Assembly: GCA_934278965.1 (NCBI GenBank)
Contig: CAKQWL010000113.1
Span: 1-10,252, forward strand
Length of the DNA stretch: 10,252 nucleotides
Source: an uncultured Clostridia bacterium
Lineage (GTDB): Bacteria > Bacillota > Clostridia > Peptostreptococcales > Anaerovoracaceae
Direction of reading: 5' to 3'
In this document: piece by piece, positions 7,451-10,252 of the stretch
Layout: each line of letters opens with the position of its first letter
Numbering within the stretch: the stretch's first letter is position 1
Translations under genes and position numbers: made by a program
The notes under the pieces: model-generated
Database searches by the model: none
Seen by the model: only the letters and a program-made list of their open reading frames with translations
Told to the model about the DNA's origin: nothing

Positions 7451-8368
7451 ATGCGAAATCTTATAGATATCCTGGATCTTTCCGTCGAAGAAATCGAGGA
7501 ATTGATCCAAACGGCCAATGATATAATTCTGCATCCGGAAGACTATCGGGAAAAATGCAGGTACAGGAAGCTGGCGACGCTGTTCTTTGAACCGTCCACC
7601 CGGACCCGGCTTTCGTTTGAAGCGGCAATGCTGGATCTGGGTGGAAGCGTTCTCGGATTTTCGGAGGCTGCCTCAAGCTCGGCTTCAAAGGGAGAAAGTG
7701 TGTCAGACACCATTACGGTCGTCAGCGGGTATGCGGATATTATCGCGATGCGTCATCCGAAGGAGGGCGCGCCGGTCGTTGCCGCCGCCAAGAGCCGGGT
7801 GCCGATCATCAATGCCGGAGACGGAGGGCACCATCATCCGACACAGACCCTAACGGATCTTTTGACCATTCAGAGGGTCAAAGGCAGGCTGGACGGATTG
7901 ACAATCGGCCTTTGCGGGGACCTGAAATTCGGAAGAACCGTGCATTCGCTGATTGCGGCGATGGCGCGTTATCCGGGGAATCGTTTTGTCCTCATTTCGC
8001 CGGAGGAACTGAAGCTGCCGAGATATATCAAGGAGAGCCATCTGAAAGGGAAGGGCGTACCGTATGAGCAGACGGCGGCTCTGGACGCCGTTATGGGGAA
8101 GCTGGATGTCCTTTACATGACGAGAGTTCAGCGGGAGCGGTTCTTTAATGAGGAGGATTATATCCGCCTGAAGGACAGCTATGTCCTTACGCCGGAAAAG
8201 CTGCTCGGTGCGAAGGAGGATCTTGCCGTTTTGCATCCGCTGCCGCGGGTCAATGAGATTTCAACGGCGGTGGACAGTGATCCGAGAGCCTGCTATTTCG
8301 AACAGGCCCGGCTCGGAAAGTTTATCCGAATGGCGCTGATTTTGAAGCTTCTGGAGGTGAGAGGATGA
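7451..8368 (+). CDS. pyrB: Aspartate carbamoyltransferase, catalytic subunit
   Basis: PyrB condenses carbamoyl phosphate with aspartate, the committed step of the pathway. It is 305 residues, full length. [16 protein letters not shown] contains the carbamoyl-phosphate loop Ser49-Thr-Arg-Thr-Arg53. Lys80 in ASKGES corresponds to the lysine of the mobile 80s loop supplied by the neighbouring chain. [16 protein letters not shown] holds His129 and Gln132 of the active site, [12 protein letters not shown] and TRVQRERF are conserved, and HPLPR (262-266) closes the site. The start is ATG 7451 with AAGGAG at 7435-7440, a rather long ten-base spacing. The stop overlaps the pyrI ATG (ATGA). The adjacent pyrI means the enzyme probably forms the E. 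coli-like dodecamer of catalytic trimers and regulatory dimers. Placement at the end of the operon differs from Bacillus, where pyrB comes near the front. Confidence 0.98.
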   Translation: MRNLIDILDLSVEEIEELIQTANDIILHPEDYREKCRYRKLATLFFEPSTRTRLSFEAAMLDLGGSVLGFSEAASSSASKGESVSDTITVVSGYADIIAMRHPKEGAPVVAAAKSRVPIINAGDGGHHHPTQTLTDLLTIQRVKGRLDGLTIGLCGDLKFGRTVHSLIAAMARYPGNRFVLISPEELKLPRYIKESHLKGKGVPYEQTAALDAVMGKLDVLYMTRVQRERFFNEEDYIRLKDSYVLTPEKLLGAKEDLAVLHPLPRVNEISTAVDSDPRACYFEQARLGKFIRMALILKLLEVRG

Positions 8369-8781
8369 ATATTGACGCGATCAAGGACGGGATTGTTATC
8401 GATCATATCCAGCCGGGGAAGGCCATGCAGATTTACGAAATGATCGGACTCGGCAAGCTGAAAAGCCCGGTGGCGCTCATCATGAATGTGCAGAGTGCGA
8501 AAATGGGCAGGAAAGATATCATCAAGATCGACCAGCATATTGAGCTGGATCTGGATGTACTGGGATATATTAGTCCGCATATTACGGTCGACATTGTAAA
8601 AGACGGAAAAGTCGTCAGCAAAAATCACATTGAACTGCCGGATCAGCTGACGGATATTCTGGTGTGCCGGAATCCGAGGTGTATCACCTCGACGGAACAG
8701 GAAATTCATCACCGCTTTCGTTTAACAGACCGCAAGAACGGTGTGTATCGCTGCATTTATTGCGATACGGCCGCAAAGTAG
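8365..8781 (+). CDS. pyrI: Aspartate carbamoyltransferase, regulatory subunit
   Basis: PyrI binds nucleotides and gives the PyrB holoenzyme its allosteric control (CTP/UTP inhibition and ATP activation in E. coli). It is 138 residues, a little shorter than E. coli PyrI (153). The N-terminal nucleotide-binding domain starts with [20 protein letters not shown], including the typical G-x-VIDHI-x-PGKA stretch. The C-terminal domain has the zinc site that contacts PyrB: Cys101-x4-Cys106 and Cys130-x2-Cys133, all present. A GGAGGT at 8353-8358 inside pyrB lies six bases before the ATG, and the ATGA overlap suggests coupled synthesis with PyrB. PyrI-containing operons are common in Clostridia and absent from Bacillus, a useful taxonomic hint. 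Confidence 0.97.
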   Translation: MNIDAIKDGIVIDHIQPGKAMQIYEMIGLGKLKSPVALIMNVQSAKMGRKDIIKIDQHIELDLDVLGYISPHITVDIVKDGKVVSKNHIELPDQLTDILVCRNPRCITSTEQEIHHRFRLTDRKNGVYRCIYCDTAAK

Positions 8782-8784
8782 GCC

Positions 8785-8812
8785 GGGGATCCGGAAGGGC
8801 TGGGGATCCGGA
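8785..8812 (+). repeat. Tandem 11-base direct repeat behind pyrI
   Basis: GGGGATCCGGA occurs at 8785-8795 and again at 8802-8812, just after the pyrI stop. The self-complementary GGATCC cores could pair as a six-base stem with an 11-base loop. What follows is GGAAAAAAG rather than a T run, so this is not a convincing terminator. It may be a slippage duplication or a weak regulatory or processing structure before the next gene. Confidence 0.5.
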
Positions 8813-8835
8813 AAAAAGAGAAAAAGGAGCAAATT

Positions 8836-10252
8836 ATGAGAGCAGACGGAAAGCGGGTCAAAAAGCTGAAGCCGTTTTTTGAAATTATTCCCTATATTAT
8901 GAATCGCAGAGTGGATGCGCAGAATTACATCATGCAGGAAATCGACGCGACGGCTATGCGGGAATATATCGCGCAGAAACGCGGGAGCGGTGCCGGCATC
9001 AGTCACCTGAGCCTTGTCATTACCGCTTTTTTTAAGACAGCACTGGAGTACGAACAACTGAATTATTTTGTTGTCAATAAAAAAATCTATCACCGCAATC
9101 ATTTCTGCGTGTCCTTTGTAACGCTTAAGAGTGACGGTGGAGATGAGCGCACGGAGCAGACCGTGAGCAAGCTGTTCTTTGAACCGGGGGATGATATCTT
9201 TTCCATTTCTAAGAAAATTAACGATGCAATCGGTGAAAACCGGGAGATTGAGACGAGCAATGATATGGACAAGCTGCTGGGGCGGCTGATGCGTTTCCCG
9301 GGGCTGGCGTGGTTTTCGGTAGGGATGCTGAAGATCTTGGATCGATACGGACTGCTGCCGCGGAAGGTGCTTGACGCAAGTCCGTTTCATACGAGCCTTT
9401 TTGTGACGAATATGGCATCGATCCGTTCCAATCCGATCTATCACCATCTCTATGAGTTCGGTACGACCAGCATTTTCGCGGCGATCGGTCAGAGCAAAAA
9501 ACGAATCGCACTTCAGCGAAACGGACATTTGAAGGAAAAAACAGTGCTGCCGATCGGAATTGTCACCGATGAAAGAATTGCTTCGGGGCATTACTATGTC
9601 GAGGCCTTTCGGAAGATGGAGCGGTATCTGAAAAATCCGGAACTGCTGGAAAATAAAAGTGCGCAGGAGCCGGAAAGCGGGGAGACAGGCCTTGAAAGAT
9701 CCGCAGAGACCCCTAAGCCGGAGACGATAAACGCTCCGGAAAGCGGGGTGCGGCCGATTCCGGCGGAAGAACCGGTGCAGGCGGCACGGTCCGTGAAAGA
9801 ACCGGTTTCGTTAAACGGCGATGCCGCAGCGCAGACCGGAAATCTCAGAGCGGCTTATAAGATCGCGTGGACGCAGTTTCGGGGAAGCCGCCGGCTGTTT
9901 CCGAGCCTGCGGGAAATCTGGTATGACCGGGAACTGTCCCGGGCGATCGACCGGCTTGAAAGGCCGTTTGTCCCATTCTTCGTACTGCTGGCCGGGCTTT
10001 TCGGTGTTGGCCTTGCTTTGGCAGGGAAAGCCTCGCAGGAGCAGATCCTTCTTGCAATGGGTATTTTTGTGCTGGTCGATGTTCTTTTTATTACACCGCT
10101 TCTGTTTTATGCAGTGCTGCCGAAACCGATCGCAGCGCACATCAAACGGTTGGATTCGTTGTGCGAGGAAGAATGGGCACTGTACGAGGAAGAGCAAATA
10201 GCAAACGAAAAAATAGACCGGATCTTCAATCGTTATAGAGTGCCGGGACGTC
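8836..10252 (+). CDS. E2/CAT-fold acyltransferase-like protein fused to a two-helix membrane part (3' end outside window)
   Basis: The frame is open for 472 codons and runs off the window. The ATG has AAGGAG at 8824-8829, six bases upstream. Residues 1 to about 271 resemble proteins labelled 2-oxo acid dehydrogenase subunit E2 in Clostridia, i.e. the chloramphenicol acetyltransferase fold: KKLKPFFEIIPYIMNRR, ISHLSLVITAFFKTA, then SPFHTSLFVTNMASI (182-196) and YEFGTTSIFAAIGQ (206-219). Where E2 enzymes have HRxxDG, this protein has Glu246-Arg-Ile-Ala-Ser250-Gly, so the usual catalytic His and Asp are missing. No lipoyl domain is seen. A Pro/Glu/Ala-rich linker covers about 272-335. The C-terminal part has two predicted membrane helices (about 378-396 and 404-428) joined by a short loop, flanked by basic residues and then a Glu-rich segment. 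No signal peptide is seen, so both ends are probably cytoplasmic. Function is unknown. It lies 54 bases behind pyrI and may be read from the pyr transcript. Confidence 0.75.
   Translation, partial: MRADGKRVKKLKPFFEIIPYIMNRRVDAQNYIMQEIDATAMREYIAQKRGSGAGISHLSLVITAFFKTALEYEQLNYFVVNKKIYHRNHFCVSFVTLKSDGGDERTEQTVSKLFFEPGDDIFSISKKINDAIGENREIETSNDMDKLLGRLMRFPGLAWFSVGMLKILDRYGLLPRKVLDASPFHTSLFVTNMASIRSNPIYHHLYEFGTTSIFAAIGQSKKRIALQRNGHLKEKTVLPIGIVTDERIASGHYYVEAFRKMERYLKNPELLENKSAQEPESGETGLERSAETPKPETINAPESGVRPIPAEEPVQAARSVKEPVSLNGDAAAQTGNLRAAYKIAWTQFRGSRRLFPSLREIWYDRELSRAIDRLERPFVPFFVLLAGLFGVGLALAGKASQEQILLAMGIFVLVDVLFITPLLFYAVLPKPIAAHIKRLDSLCEEEWALYEEEQIANEKIDRIFNRYRVPGR
9670..9806 (+). repeat. Short direct repeats in the linker of the E2-like membrane protein
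   Basis: CCGGAAAGCGGGG is repeated exactly at 9670-9682 and 9736-9748, both encoding Pro-Glu-Ser-Gly. AAGAACCGGT is repeated at 9767-9776 and 9797-9806, encoding Glu-Glu-Pro-Val and Lys-Glu-Pro-Val. They lie in frame within the Pro/Glu/Ala-rich linker, as expected for a flexible linker that grows and shrinks by slippage. Linker length probably differs between related strains. Confidence 0.7.

Noticed and set aside
7428..7466. Tiny frame [12 protein letters not shown] overlapping the pyrB start, as a possible leader peptide
   Set aside because: It has no clear ribosome binding site of its own, its codons contain the pyrB ribosome binding site, and there is no attenuator hairpin after it.
8785..8820. 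Terminator between pyrI and the E2-like gene
   Set aside because: Only a six-base GGATCC stem with an 11-base loop can form, and the following bases are GGAAAAAAG rather than a T run.
8722..9591. Long open frame (289 codons) on the minus strand opposite the E2-like gene
   Set aside because: The + strand frame has a good ribosome binding site and clear family motifs. The minus frame has Cys/His/Arg-rich content typical of an antisense shadow and no recognisable domain.
1..10252. Defence system, CRISPR array, prophage or insertion sequence
   Set aside because: All of the window except the last gene is explained by pyrimidine genes; no transposase, integrase, terminal inverted repeats or regularly spaced repeats were seen.

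Overview
The window is almost entirely a de novo pyrimidine (UMP) biosynthesis operon, with every recognised gene on the + strand. It reads like a member of the Firmicutes, class Clostridia, and Lachnospiraceae-like is my best guess. The reasons are strong AGGAGG-type ribosome binding sites, the carB-pyrK-pyrD-pyrF-pyrE order known from Gram-positive bacteria, an NAD-dependent class 1B dihydroorotate dehydrogenase (PyrD plus PyrK), and a PyrB/PyrI pair, which Bacillus lacks. Base composition looks moderate, a little above 50% GC by eye (not counted). I cannot name a genus.

Layout. Bases 1-839 hold the 3' part of pyrC (dihydroorotase), which ends in an unusual charged, then glycine-rich tail. 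carB (904-4080) is the large subunit of carbamoyl-phosphate synthetase. A 165-base purine-rich spacer with one short hairpin follows. Then come pyrK (4246-5013), pyrD (5007-5966), pyrF (5963-6664), pyrE (6750-7409), pyrB (7451-8368) and pyrI (8365-8781). The pairs pyrK/pyrD, pyrD/pyrF and pyrB/pyrI overlap by 4 to 7 bases and are probably translationally coupled. After a 54-base gap an open frame starts at 8836 and runs off the end of the window. Its N-terminal part looks like the 2-oxoacid dehydrogenase E2 / chloramphenicol acetyltransferase fold. A Pro/Glu/Ala linker joins it to a C-terminal part with two predicted membrane helices.

How the genes work together. CarB, with a glutaminase subunit CarA that is not in this window, makes carbamoyl phosphate. 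PyrB condenses it with aspartate, and PyrI gives nucleotide control. PyrC closes the ring to dihydroorotate, PyrD/PyrK oxidises it to orotate and passes electrons to NAD+, PyrE adds ribose phosphate from PRPP, and PyrF decarboxylates OMP to UMP. Apart from CarA, every step is represented. The last gene has no obvious pyrimidine role.

I see no tRNA, rRNA, CRISPR array, insertion sequence, convincing intrinsic terminator or internal promoter. I do not see a new defence or mobile system. The points most worth a second look are the PyrC tail, the missing carA between pyrC and carB, and the acyltransferase-membrane fusion behind pyrI.
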